From Chelonoidis abingdonii (Eukaryota; Chordata; Testudines; Testudinidae), in contig NC_133773.1 of the NCBI RefSeq assembly GCF_003597395.2, forward strand, positions 59,511,325 to 59,575,324: a DNA stretch of 64,000 nucleotides, in the 5' to 3' direction. The translations under genes and the position numbers were made by a program. The notes beneath the pieces were generated by a model, which was not told the DNA's origin, did no database searches, and worked only from the letters and a program-made list of their open reading frames with translations. This document shows, piece after piece, positions 38,303 to 48,743 of this stretch (position 1 is its first letter; each line of letters starts with the position of its first letter).

Positions 38303-38520
38303 TACTAATACTACTACTAATTAGTATTTACATGGATAGCTCTTCATCTGCCCATCTCAAAGTGTTTTACAAAAGTGGGTATGTAACATTATCCTTATTT
38401 TACAAATGGGAAAACAGGCACAGAGAGTTGAAGTGATTTGGCCAAGGTGACACAGCAAGTCAATGTGAATAAAACCTAGATCTCCTGTCCCAGCTCCATT
38501 GACCTATCCACTGCTCCCCC
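38303..38520 (-). repeat. MIR/CORE-type SINE
   Basis: Read on the plus strand, 'ttatccttattttacaaatg', 'gaaaacaggcacagagagtt', 'gtgatttggccaaggtgaca', 'cagcaagtca' and 'cctagatctcctgtcccag' follow in the order expected for a reverse-oriented MIR-like SINE. The L2-like tail lies at the low-coordinate end ('ctcaaagtgttttacaaa') and the tRNA-like 5' end near 38510. Confidence 0.75.
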
Positions 38521-39066
38521 CTTGCCCCATGCAGGGAGTAGTTTAGGGCAGAATGACCCAAATGCACATGCTTAATACTACAGGAGTTGGTAGCGATAGC
38601 AAATTTTCATTCTCTTACAGGACACCTTTTGTAGCATGGTAGTCTTTACAAACCCTACCAGCTTCCATGGAGATAAGAGGAAGGCACATTATGGACTATG
38701 GGAACCAAATTAGCACAGAAACCCCATTTCCAGAAATATACAGACCTAAATGGGAACACCAACTATCCCTCACCCCCCTCATCCAAGACCAAGAAAAAAG
38801 AAAAGAAAATGAAGTTGAGTAATATTGCGTATTCTGTTAGCCACTCTCTCACTTTCAAGTTGCCTTTATTTACGTAAAAGGATCATTTTGGCTCTGTGAA
38901 AAGTAAACTCAATTTCCTTAGAAAAGATCACTTTTAAATCTTGATTGTATATGAAATTATTTCTGCAATGTTTATGCATCTTGAGAGAAATGTAATTACT
39001 TTTGAGAAAACAATATAATTAGTTTTGCTAATGTTTAATAGTGTTCTTAGTTAAGTTATTCTATTG

Positions 39067-39475
39067 CAGGGGTGGCCAACCTGAGCTTGAGAAGGAGCCA
39101 GAATTTACCAATGTACATTGCCACAGAGCCACAGTAATACGTCAGCAGCCCTACATCAGCTCCGCCCCCACTCCCAGGGCCTCCTGCCCCCTGGCAGCCC
39201 CACTGATCAGCGCCCCCCAGTCCCTGCACCTCCCAATCAGCTGTTTTGTGGCATGCAGGAGGCTCTGGGTGGAAGGGGAGAGGAACGAGGCCATGACAGG
39301 CTCAGGGGAGGGCAGGGTCTGTGGCAGAGCCAGGGGTTGAACAGTGAGCACCCCCGGCACATTGGGAAATTGGCACCTGTAGCTCCAACCCCAGAGTTGG
39401 TGCATATACAAGAAGCCACATATTAACTTCTGAGGAGCCACATGTGGCTTCGGAGCCACAGGTTGGCCACCCCTG
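39067..39475. mobile_element. hAT MITE with perfect ends
   Basis: It has 17-bp perfect terminal inverted repeats, CAGGGGTGGCCAACCTG and its exact complement, flanked by a perfect 8-bp duplication TTCTATTG at 39059-39066 and 39476-39483. Eight-base duplications and CAGGGGT ends are diagnostic of hAT. The 409-bp body has no transposase; several overlapping open frames of 60-102 codons come from its GC-rich composition. Confidence 0.95.
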
Positions 39476-40171
39476 TTCTATTGCTTTCTCCCTACAAGAT
39501 AATCGATAATTCACCCCCACCAAAGTGGCCTTCCTCAGATCCTAGAGAGAAAACCAGGACTTCAAAGAATTCCAACCTTATGTGCATCTCTACCCTGAAA
39601 ACTGATTCTAAAAATGGCATTACTTAGTTCCATGTTTATGGTGTCCAAGTGATTTCTTTATCAAATCTGCCCAGTTCACAATTAAAAAGTAAAGGTTTTA
39701 TTAATTAAAATTAATATAAATGATTGTTGGTCCTGCAAACAATGTAGAAGATAAGCATTACACTTCATTTTCTGGCTCACACATTGCCAGTGATAAAATT
39801 CTAAAATCAAAACATAGCTACCACTCACTAGATAAGGGAAGATTACAGGGAATTTATCAGACTCTTTAATCAGAAGAGTGACCAGATATAATTCTGAATA
39901 TGCAAGACAGCAAATACATTGAGTTTGAAAAGTCACTATACAAAAATATGCAATCCAATTTAGAATGTGCTATTTTCTACCATTTTCCAATTCAATAATT
40001 CAATGAAAGTCACTTATCCTTAACAAAAGAGATGTTTACACATTACCAATAGGAAATGGGGGAGCAATATCAAAGTTAATATAAATGAAGAAGCATTATA
40101 GAATGGTCACCCAAAAACATGCCATATAGATGAGATGAATAAAGCTACTGTACTCTGAAAAAACTTTAAAA

Positions 40172-40389
40172 CGGGTTCTCAAACTTTTGTACTAGTGACT
40201 TCTTTCACACAGAGCCTCTGAGTGCCACCTCCCCCTTATAAATTAAAAACACATTTTTAATATATTTAACACCATTATAAATGCTAGAAGCAAAGCGGGA
40301 TTTGGGGTGGAGGCTGATAGTTCGCGACCTCCCATGTAATAACCTTGCAACCCCCTGAGGGATCATGGCCCCCAGTTTGAGAACCCCTG
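40172..40389. mobile_element. hAT MITE
   Basis: The ends are CGGGTTCTCAAACTTTT and CAGTTTGAGAACCCCTG; one base near the first end seems lost relative to the usual CAGGGGTTCTCAAAC. A perfect 8-bp duplication CTTTAAAA flanks it at 40164-40171 and 40390-40397. It is 218 bp and non-autonomous. Confidence 0.92.
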
Positions 40390-40397
40390 CTTTAAAA

Positions 40398-41516
40398 GGT
40401 CCATTTCTGTTTATTTAAATCACATGAATCTTTACTTCCTACAAACCCCAGCAGATAACTGTGTATTCGTTGCTACTCAATTATCTGATGAAAGTTCAAC
40501 ACATCTCAGAATCCACAGAAGTGGAATCAATAGTAAAAAGAGTTATGTCTGGAGTCTGCACCAGTTTTTATGAGTATACACACAATAAATTTCCAGGGCT
40601 ATTTTTCCTAAAATGTTTATAGGAAGAGGAGTCACTGAGCTACAGAAAGTCCTCCTTTAATAGACTAATCTCTTTTCAAGGCAACTGCTGCCTCTTGCTT
40701 GTCAACTGGTTTAATAACCACGGTAACTCAAAAAGATACAATATGCTGGCCACTTAGAAAAAAAACTATAAAGGTTTTCAGAAGTAGCCCTTACCATATA
40801 TAACAATCTCATTTGAAGATCTACTTTTGTCTTCCATATAATATAGATAAGAATAATAATACAAAATCCACACACTAATGTTCTATTAAAGATCTAAATA
40901 AGCATTTTAGAAGTGAAGTTATTGCCTAGAAAATCAGTCAACTCATGGACAACCACTTAAATACTACAGATGCTGGCAGGTTAAATTACCCTAACAAAAA
41001 AGGCCCCAATCCTCAGTTGCCGTAAGTTGACCTAGCTCTATTAAAGTCAATGGAGCTATGACAATTTACATCAGCTAAAATCTGGCCGAACCAAAAGATC
41101 ATGCGCTGCTTTAAAGCAATAATTCAAGCATATTTTAAAACAGTGCAAGTTTATGTGTTTGGTGCAGAAACAGCTATGCACCTACAGATTAAAAAGAATC
41201 CTCTCACAATTTGTTTTCAGCAACAAGCTTGTAACTGTTTACTGTCATGTGATATCCTCCTATAAAACAGTCATATAATAAATGGAATTCAGTTTGAATA
41301 AAGACCTTGTACCTTAAGGAATGGCAGAGATATGAAGCATATAAAGCATGAAAATAAGAGGATTATGTCTGCATCACTTTGGCTGTCAGTGGGAACACTG
41401 TTGTAATAAGGCAGTTATAAAAAAAGGAAGTATGTATTGTTAAAATGTCAAGGCTCATTGCAACTTAGTTTCAGTTCAACTTTTTATTGTTTGAATGCAG
41501 CACCATACAATGGGAT
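40398..41516. other. Unannotated spacer with a small palindromic repeat
   Basis: Positions about 41005-41092 run from 'ggccccaatcctcagttgcc' to 'cagctaaaatctggcc' around 'ttaaagtcaatggagct', a foldback MITE pattern. No gene is seen. Confidence 0.35.
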
Positions 41517-42366
41517 TGTCAAGGTATGTTTCCCACTTTGAACTTTAGCGTCCAGAAAGTGAGGATCTGCATGTACCCTTTTAAGCTTAATTCCTAGCTT
41601 AGATCTGATAGCGCTGCCACCAACCAGAAATTCCAGTGTCTGGTACACTCCTACCCAATATCTCCCTGGGGGACCCAAGACCCAAACCCCTTGGGTCTTA
41701 AAACAAGGAGAAATAAACCATTTCCCCTCCTTTCCCCCTCCCAGACTTTCCCTCCCTGGGTTACCCTGAGAGATACACTGATCCAAACTCCTTGGATCTA
41801 AAAAAGAAGAAAATTAACCTTCCCCACCTCCTTTCCCCCACCAATCCCCTGGTGAGTTCAGACCCAATCCCCTTGGGTCTTAAACAAGGAAAAATCAATC
41901 AGGTTCTTAAAAAGAAAGCTTTTAATTAAAGAAAGAAAAATTAAAAATTATCTTTGTAAAATCAGATGGAAAATGTTTACAGGGTATTCAGCTTATATAG
42001 ACTAGAAGGACTCCCTCTCTCCTAGCCTAAGATACAAGTTACAGCAAACAGAGGTAAAATATTCTCCAGCAAAATACACCATGCACAAGTTAAGAAAACA
42101 AACATAAGCCTAATCCGCCTTTTCTAGCTAGTACTTACTATTTTGAATATGAGAGACTGTTTTAGAAAGATTGGAGAAAGATCTGGTTGCATGTCTGGTC
42201 CCTCTTAGCCCCAAGAGCGAACAACGAAAAAAACAAACAGCACAAACAAAGACTTCCCTCCACTGTCCCCCATTGGTCCTCTGGTCAGGTGTCAGCCAGG
42301 TTCACTGAGCTTCTTAACCCTTTACAGATAAAAGAGACATTAACCCTTAACTATCTGTTTATGACA
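41517..42366 (-). mobile_element. Solo LTR, TGTCATAAAC family, copy 3
   Basis: It runs TGTCAAGGTATG...TTTATGACA with a perfect 5-bp duplication GGGAT at 41512-41516 and 42367-42371. At 850 bp it is the longest copy. The internal unit around 'ccttgggtcttaaaacaagg' occurs three times (about 41690, 41790 and 41870), against two in copy 1 and one in copy 2. No internal retroelement coding sequence is attached. Confidence 0.92.
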
Positions 42367-42777
42367 GGGATGATGGCTGGAAAGGAGAGAAGTGACTCCC
42401 ACCCATGTCCATTTACTTCTCCTCCAATCTTCTGCTTTAAATGTGTGCTATTTTAAAAGGTTCAACCAGGCAGCAGCATACAATCTTCTTCCTGGGCCCT
42501 TAATTTCAGCTCCTCTGTGCAACATACTTGCTGTCCACTTCAGGACAAATCTTGGAAATGGGCTCACAGCCTAATTAATAAGCTCAGGAAATTTCACATA
42601 AAGAGTGTGGGAGGGAATGGCAAGATACTCAGCCCTAACATGCAGTTTCCAACACACAGTTGGGATGCTCCTGTATGATGCACTATGAGGAAAGGCAATA
42701 GCAGATGTGAGCCATGTGGAATTTTAGCCTTGTAGATTCTCACTCAGAGCCAAAACTACAAATGCTTTGTACAGAAA

Positions 42778-42998
42778 ATCTCCACAGGGGATGAGTAAAG
42801 GAAGACTCCTCCTTCCCAGGCTGCAGATCTCCAGCAAAAATTCTCTGAAACTGCAATTACACTCCATAGTCAGTAAAAAGGGTTGCTCTTTTTGCCTTTG
42901 CACTTCCATTTCTCCTCCTAGAGGTTTCAGCCAATGCATTCACATACCCACAAATCCACCTGCTGCAGTCACATCCCCCTCAGGCCCACTCCTCTGCT
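42778..42998 (+). repeat. Left arm of a 220-bp inverted repeat
   Basis: From 'atctccacaggggatgagta' to 'cccactcctctgctg', this matches the reverse complement of 44459-44678 at about 90% by eye. Both arms keep an open frame through the match (shared peptide parts 'SKKGCSFCLCTS' and 'FSQCIHIPTNPPAAVTSPSG'). I recognise no protein or repeat family in it. Confidence 0.75.
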
Positions 42999-43371
42999 GT
43001 CATGGAAAGCCACCACCCTGCTCTGAGGCACGCTAAACCCATTTGCAACGGTATTGTGGTGTTACCACAGCAGTCCGGCGTCTCTGTCCCCAGAATCCCT
43101 AAATACAATGCTAGCAGACCCCAAAGATGCCAATTTTACTACTTCTCCCTTCCCAGCATTCCATTGTGGAGAGATGCTACACAGCTGTACTCCATGGTGT
43201 GCAGAGATCCTCTATATGGGTTCTCTACTGTCTGGCCCACCCAGAGGTAGAAATGTGGCATTTTTACTGATACAGGCTTCACATAGATGCACAGACACAC
43301 TATAGATTGGCCTTTGTAATGTTAGACCTATTAAAATCTTTACCAAAATGCTGAATAAATATATTTGGTAA
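42999..43371. other. Spacer between inverted-repeat arm and LTR
   Basis: Original loop of the inverted repeat before the LTR inserted. Nothing recognisable; the last five bases GGTAA are the LTR's upstream target-site duplication. Confidence 0.35.
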
Positions 43372-44448
43372 TGTCATAAGTAGATAGGTAAGGGTTAATT
43401 TTCTTTTACCTGTAAAGAGTGAACAAAGGGGGAACCAAACACCTGACCAGAGGACCAATCAGAGACCTGGATTTTTTTTAAAAGTCNNNNNNNNNNNNNN
43501 NNNNNNNNNNNNNNNNNNNNNNNNNNNNNNNNNNNNNNNNNNNNNNNNNNNNNNNNNNNNNNNNNNNNNNNNNNNNNNNNNNNNNNNNNNNNNNNNNNNN
43601 NNNNNNNNNNNNNNNNNNNNNNNNNNNNNNNNNNNNNNNNNNNNNNNNNNNNNNNNNNNNNNNNNNNNNNNNNNNNNNNNNNNNNNNNNNNNNNNNNNNN
43701 NNNNNNNNNNNNNNNNNNNNNNNNNNNNNNNNNNNNNNNNNNNNNNNNNNNNNNNNNNNNNNNNNNNNNNNNNNNNNNNNNNNNNNNNNNNNNNNNNNNN
43801 NNNNNNNNNNNNNNNNNNNNNNNNNNNNNNNNNNNNNNNNNNNNNNNNNNNNNNNNNNNNNNNNNNNNNNNNNNNNNNNNNNNNNNNNNNNNNNNNNNNN
43901 NNNNNNNNNNNNNNNNNNNNNNNNNNNNNNNNNNNNNNNNNNNNNNNNNNNNNNNNNNNNNNNNNNNNNNNNNNNNNNNNNNNNNNNNNNNNNNNNNNNN
44001 NNNNNNNNNNNNNNNNNNNNNNNNNNNNNNNNNNNNNNNNNNNNNNNNNNNNNNNNNNNNNNNNNNNNNNNNNNNNNNNNNNNNNNNNNNNNNNNNNNNN
44101 NNNNNNNNNNNNNNNNNNNNNNNNNNNNNNNNNNNNNNNNNNNNNNNNNNNNNNNNNNNNNNNNNNNNNNNNNNNNNNNNNNNNNNNNNNNNNNNNNNNN
44201 NNNNNNNNNNNNNNNNNNNNNNNNNNNNNNNNNNNNNNNNNNNNNNATGAGATAGGGAGACCCAGGGGGCTCTGGGTCTTGTGGGGTCCCCCAGGGATAA
44301 GTTGGGGCGACTTGGGGGCTGATAGGAGCCAGAATCCTATCTGGTGGCAGCGAGATAAGATCCAAGCAGGTACAAGCTTGGGGGGAATCATAGTAAGCAC
44401 CCAGATTTTGGACGCTAAAGTCCAGATTTGGGACAGACGTTTACCACA
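43372..44448 (+). mobile_element. LTR element containing an assembly gap
   Basis: It starts TGTCATAAGTAGATAGG, clearly related to the TGTCATAAAC family, with the shared 'aagggttaat' and 'cttttacctgtaaag' words. It ends ACGTTTACCACA. A perfect 5-bp duplication GGTAA is present at 43367-43371 and 44449-44453, so both outer ends belong to one insertion. A run of N at 43487-44246 hides the middle. By analogy with the 636-850 bp relatives it could be a solo LTR, but the gap could also conceal a larger element. Confidence 0.85.
43487..44246. other. Assembly gap (N run)
   Basis: There are 760 consecutive N. Its size is an assembler estimate. Two long minus-strand open frames across it are artefacts of translating N. 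Confidence 0.99.
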
Positions 44449-44458
44449 GGTAAACATA

Positions 44459-44678
44459 GCAGAAGACTGGGCCTGAGGGGGATGTGACTGCAGCTGGTGG
44501 ATTTGTAGGTATGTGAATGCATTGGCTGAAACGCCTAGCAGGGGAAAAGGAAGTGCAAAGGCAAAAAGAGCAACCTTTTTTACTGACTACGGAGTGTAGC
44601 AGCAGTTTCAGAGAATTTTTGCTGGTGATCTGCAGCGTGGGAAGGAGTCGTCTTTCTTTACTCATCCCTGTGGAGATA
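44459..44678 (-). repeat. Right arm of a 220-bp inverted repeat
   Basis: It is the reverse-oriented partner of 42778-42998. It begins 11 bp after the downstream GGTAA duplication of the LTR. The frame on the minus strand (44441-44665) parallels the left-arm frame over about 70 residues with scattered substitutions. Confidence 0.75.
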
Positions 44679-44885
44679 CTATATCTCCTATAAGCCAGTG
44701 CTTTTAACTCAAGATGTTGACATCACTTCTATCAAATATTTGGTTTATTTAGAAAGTTTATATCCATTATTCAGCATTTCTATAGAGATATAGTCTACAC
44801 ATAACTTATACTATACATTGCTAAAGCAAAATACCTTCAGCCACCTGACTATATTCAGAGGCTAATATGGCTTTTAAAATTTTAC

Positions 44886-45044
44886 CTAAATATATGTATC
44901 CATCTTTTCCATCCACTATAGGTTGCACCCAGGTTGACTTTAGTTGAACAACAGTATTCTGCTTTGCACCAGCAGGAGGATGTAGTGTGAAAGCCATTTC
45001 GAGCACTTGATGCAGCTTGATGGTTGTTACTTCAGAAGTGTGAC
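44886..45044 (-). CDS. Candidate internal exon, unknown protein
   Basis: A 159-bp segment (53 codons' worth) is bounded on the minus strand by a good acceptor, 'ctgtttgtttgttctcag', and a donor 'tttag/GTAAAA'. It is open throughout; the middle reads 'LHQVLEMAFTLHPPAGAK' and the end 'STWVQPIVDGKDGYIYL'. It is symmetrical, phase 1 in and phase 1 out. The peptide has balanced composition, with Trp, Gly-Tyr and Asp-Gly turns, unlike the translated repeats nearby. I do not recognise the family; the DGKDGYIYL end would suit a beta-rich or propeller fold, which is only a guess. It pairs in phase with 46769-46863. Confidence 0.5.
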
Positions 45045-46768
45045 CTGAGAACAAACAAACAGCATTTATATAGTGCCCTACAACTACACTTCAAATATTG
45101 AGGCATATCCTTTCTTTCGATACATGCATGCAATTCACATTAACATTAATGGTAGTTGCACATGGATATTTGGTTTCAGCACATACTTCGAGATTGTTTC
45201 ATACCCTAAATTAGACTCCTGAGCTTGTGCAGGCTGAACCATTGAAGCACCATAGGCTATGGGCTTAATGCATGTCATTTCATAATCATGGTAAAGATGT
45301 GTAATTTGGATAGATTCACCTTATGATTATCTCGGTCATTAAGCATTATATAGCACAATATTAGGATTCTTCATAGGGATATTTTATTAGTAGTATTCTA
45401 ATAATTAAGCTGGTATTATGTACAGAAGCTTATTCAATAATGATGCTCGCTAGCAGATAGTATGATTTAATATGTTTTCTCACATAACACTAAATTTCAG
45501 GACTGAGATTTTCAAAGGGGTTGAAAATCTCTGAGGGTTAGGTGCATAACTCCCTTTGGCCCCTTTGAAAGTCCCAGGCTAGATGCTTTCTGTGAATTGG
45601 TCATTAACAGCACAACCTCAAGCTTCAGCCTGTAAATTATTTGAGAAAATGAAAGATGAGCTACAATTTCAAGCAAGCAGTCAGTCTCTTCAGTAACGAT
45701 TTAAAATGAGCAGTTGCTGACAAGATATGGCAAGAACAAATTGAAACAACATGGACATGAAAAAGACCAACAGTGTTTGGTCCTGTAACTGTTTGATGCA
45801 ATTACTTCTGTTGGAGTCAACAGGAATGGACACTTTTAATGGGATGGCACCCACCTCTTTCAAGTGCCCCCGGCTGAGTGTGTGTGTGCCTGCAGTTTTT
45901 CTTCAATTTCTAGGCTCCTGGTGCCCCATCAGCCGCTGCGCTTGTCAGATAGGTCTTTGGTGACTCGGCCCTTTGGCCGAGGCACTCTCAGTCCATGTAC
46001 AAACAAACAAACCCATTCTGCTGTGTAAGTCCAGAATGTCCTGCAGCCCTCCACAGGCTCAATCCTTTAACAGTCCAACTGGGCCCACTGACTTTGTTGT
46101 AAGGGAGGTCAGGGGTGTTCTGAGGGTTCAGACGGGATGTCATCAGGGAAGTAGGTGTGACAAAATGAAGCTCCAATACACCCAATTCTCCACTGATTTA
46201 AGGTTCCTCAAGTACCTTACATCAATCGTGTACGTTGATTTGTACCTTGTAGCTTTAACTTCTACTGAGGCGTGGCAGCTGAGAATGAAGAAGCTGCGAC
46301 CAGCTGTCTGACACACCTACCCCACGCTGCACCCAAGCCTTGGCACAATGCAGAATCAAGTCCATTGTGTTTAATGAATGTTGTCAAAAAATGCTAACCA
46401 TACAGTAGACAAAACATCTCCAAAAGAGGGCTGAGGGCATCACAACTCATGTGGCTGAACTGACAGTGTTTCAGTTCACCGATCATTACAGCAGGGTGCA
46501 GGGCTCTCTTCTATCCTCATTGTGGAATGCCAGTCTCTGAACATTCATACACCATGAGTAAGCACCCCCCCATCACAATATTGGCTTAAATACCGTGGGA
46601 TTTATTAATATTGGTTTCTTCTTATTTGACTTCATTTTTTGTTGTTGTTTAACTCTTTAGGGTGCACTTGCTTCTTGTTTTCCAGCTTTTTTCTTCAACC
46701 ATGAGGGCTAGATGCTTACTTTCTTTTTCAATAAAAGATGAGATTCTCATGCAATCTCTTAATGCCAC
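45045..46768. other. Putative intron with a GC-richer block
   Basis: If both candidate exons are real this is the 1.72-kb intron between them. Positions about 45840-46320 are GC-richer and LTR-like in texture (for example 'ctcggccctttggccgag'), but I find no ends or duplication. Positions about 45496-45580 show 'gattttcaaaggg' words of a palindromic repeat. Confidence 0.3.
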
Positions 46769-46863
46769 CTTTATGAAACACACAGAACATCATGCCATTC
46801 ATGATAAAATCATTGGAGTCGGCAACATTGGGTTGATATTCAGTTTGAGGAGAAAGATTTCTT
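46769..46863 (-). CDS. Candidate upstream exon, unknown protein
   Basis: A 95-bp segment on the minus strand lies between acceptor 'actttaaacacaaatacag' (with a 'ctaac' branch-like site about 24 bases upstream) and donor 'cataaag/GTGGCA'. It is open, reading 'LSPQTEYQPNVADSNDFIMN' and then 'GMMFCVFHK'. It enters in phase 2 and leaves in phase 1, exactly what the exon at 45044 needs; the joined codon would be GGT (Gly). The donor is weaker than consensus after position +2. Product unknown. Confidence 0.35.
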
Positions 46864-47112
46864 CTGTATTTGTGTTTAAAGTTAGAGAAACAATGGCGAA
46901 GATGTTTCAGATACTTTGAATGCACTTTGTTTTTTATAATATTAAGTGTATTGTATAAATTCTAGAAAAAGGAAATTAATAAATCCTAAAATGAGAACTC
47001 AATGGTTTAAGACACAATAATTCACAGAATTATATAATATTAAAATACATTGGAAACTATTTCTTACCAGCTTTTTTTTAAGTGCACTTGATGCTTGTTG
47101 AAAGCATTAGAT

Positions 47113-47416
47113 CAGGGGTAGCCAACCTATGGCACGGGTGCCGAAGGCGACACGCAAGCTGATTTTCAGTGGCACTCACACTGCTGGGTCCTGGTCACTG
47201 GTCCGGGGGGCTCTGCATTTTATTTAATTTTAAATGAAGCTTCTTAAACATTTTAAAAACCTTATGTACTATACAACAATAGTTTAGTTATATATTATAG
47301 ACGTATAGAACGAGATCTTCTAAGAACGTTAAAATGTATTACTGGCACGCAAAACCTTAATTAGAGTGAATAAATGAAGACTCGGCACACCACTTCTGAA
47401 AGGTTGCCGACCTCTG
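47113..47416. mobile_element. hAT MITE
   Basis: The ends are CAGGGGTAGCCAACCTATGG and GAAAGGTTGCCGACCTCTG, imperfect inverted repeats of the CAGGGGTCGGCAACC type. Flanking 8-mers CATTAGAT and CATTAGAC agree at seven of eight. The 304-bp AT-rich body contains 'tactggcacgcaaaacctta' near its 3' side, typical of an abundant turtle hAT family. Non-autonomous. Confidence 0.9.
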
Positions 47417-48467
47417 CATTAGACTGACAGTTTAGGAAACTAAAATCCTATTTTGCATACAGTACAGGCAAGTGGTGTACGTTTCTCCATATTATAATGG
47501 CAGTATTGGCCAGGAGGAAACACGTCTGAGTACTGCAAGGGATATTTCACTCTCCATACCAAATAGTCTCCAGACGCAACCCACCTTTAGTACTATCAAC
47601 TGCGGTAATACTGGGCTTCTAGGTGTGAACAACTTTGGCATCCATTAGAAAGCATCTCATGCCACTGCAAAGCCATTCATTGTTGATAACTTTTGGTAGT
47701 TAGCCATCTGAGCTACATTGAAACCAAGATCAGAGGCAAAAGGATCTGTATCCAGTTAACAATTAAATTCCACAGCATCACAGCTCTCAAAGCTGAACTT
47801 CTGAAATTTGTTGTCACAGTTCAGTAAAATCACTTCATGTTGCATTCATTTTCTTCAGTATGAAATAAGTGAATGTCACACTTTTTTGTCATACCATTTT
47901 TATTTAACAAATTATTTTCTATTCATTAGTAAAAAAATTATAAACAAGGCAGCTCATTTATCAAAATGAAAAATGTTCTACTCCTTGAACAAGGAAAGGA
48001 GATTCTAAATAGACTGTCCCTGTTCCTAAATTAATGGAACTATCTTACATGTAATATTTTCTTTTAAGCATTAATGTAAGCACTCCACAATCATTAATGA
48101 AGAGGCAGAGGAACAGGAGTTACAACTGAAGGGCAAAACTGCTAAGAAAGCATTTCAGAGGGATGTTACTGAGTGATACGATCTAGGAAAATAAATGTAA
48201 GGCTCATTGATCATTGATATCATAATTAAATGCCTATAGTACATGACAAGGAAAAAGGACAAAAACGTTTATTAAAACTTGACTAAGAACATGACCTGCA
48301 GGACTAATCAAGCAGATATACTGAGAGGCCATGCAAAGAGTTACAGTCAATAACCCTGTATTTTAAAATGATTTTTATAACTTAAGAAACAACATTTAAT
48401 AAAGCTTCCTGGTTACTATTTACAAACTCCTTTGTACATAACAATCCAAGATTTTAAACCCAGCATC

Positions 48468-48546
48468 AGATCATCAGCTGGTGTAAACTGTCACAACCCC
48501 AGTGACTTAAATACAGCTACCACAATTTATACCAGCTGAGGATCTT
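48468..48546. repeat. Palindromic MITE-like repeat
   Basis: Left 'agatcatcagctggtgtaaa' is mirrored by right 'tttataccagctgaggatct'. It is the same family as 61793-61895. There is no coding capacity. Confidence 0.65.
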
Positions 48547-48743
48547 CCCATAGGAGTCATTATTAATAGTACTTCCAGGTCTTATTTTTTTCACTCCAGT
48601 GAACGGCAACATATTAAAAATATAGATAAGTTGAGTTCTGGGATATTTACTCATTTTTAATATAGAGACAACAAAATGTTAAAATTTCAGACCATTTTGG
48701 TAGTCCTCATCATGTTCCGATATAAACATTTAAAAATATTGTA

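Noticed and set aside
39041..39523. Several overlapping open frames of 60-102 codons
   Set aside because: All fall in or around the GC-rich hAT MITE at 39067-39475 and appear in both strands.
43459..44457. Minus-strand open frames of 332 and 295 codons
   Set aside because: They are produced by translating the 760-base N run; only short LTR sequence lies at each end.
45840..46320. Possible LTR
   Set aside because: GC-richer texture is suggestive, but I found no TG/CA ends with a matching target-site duplication.
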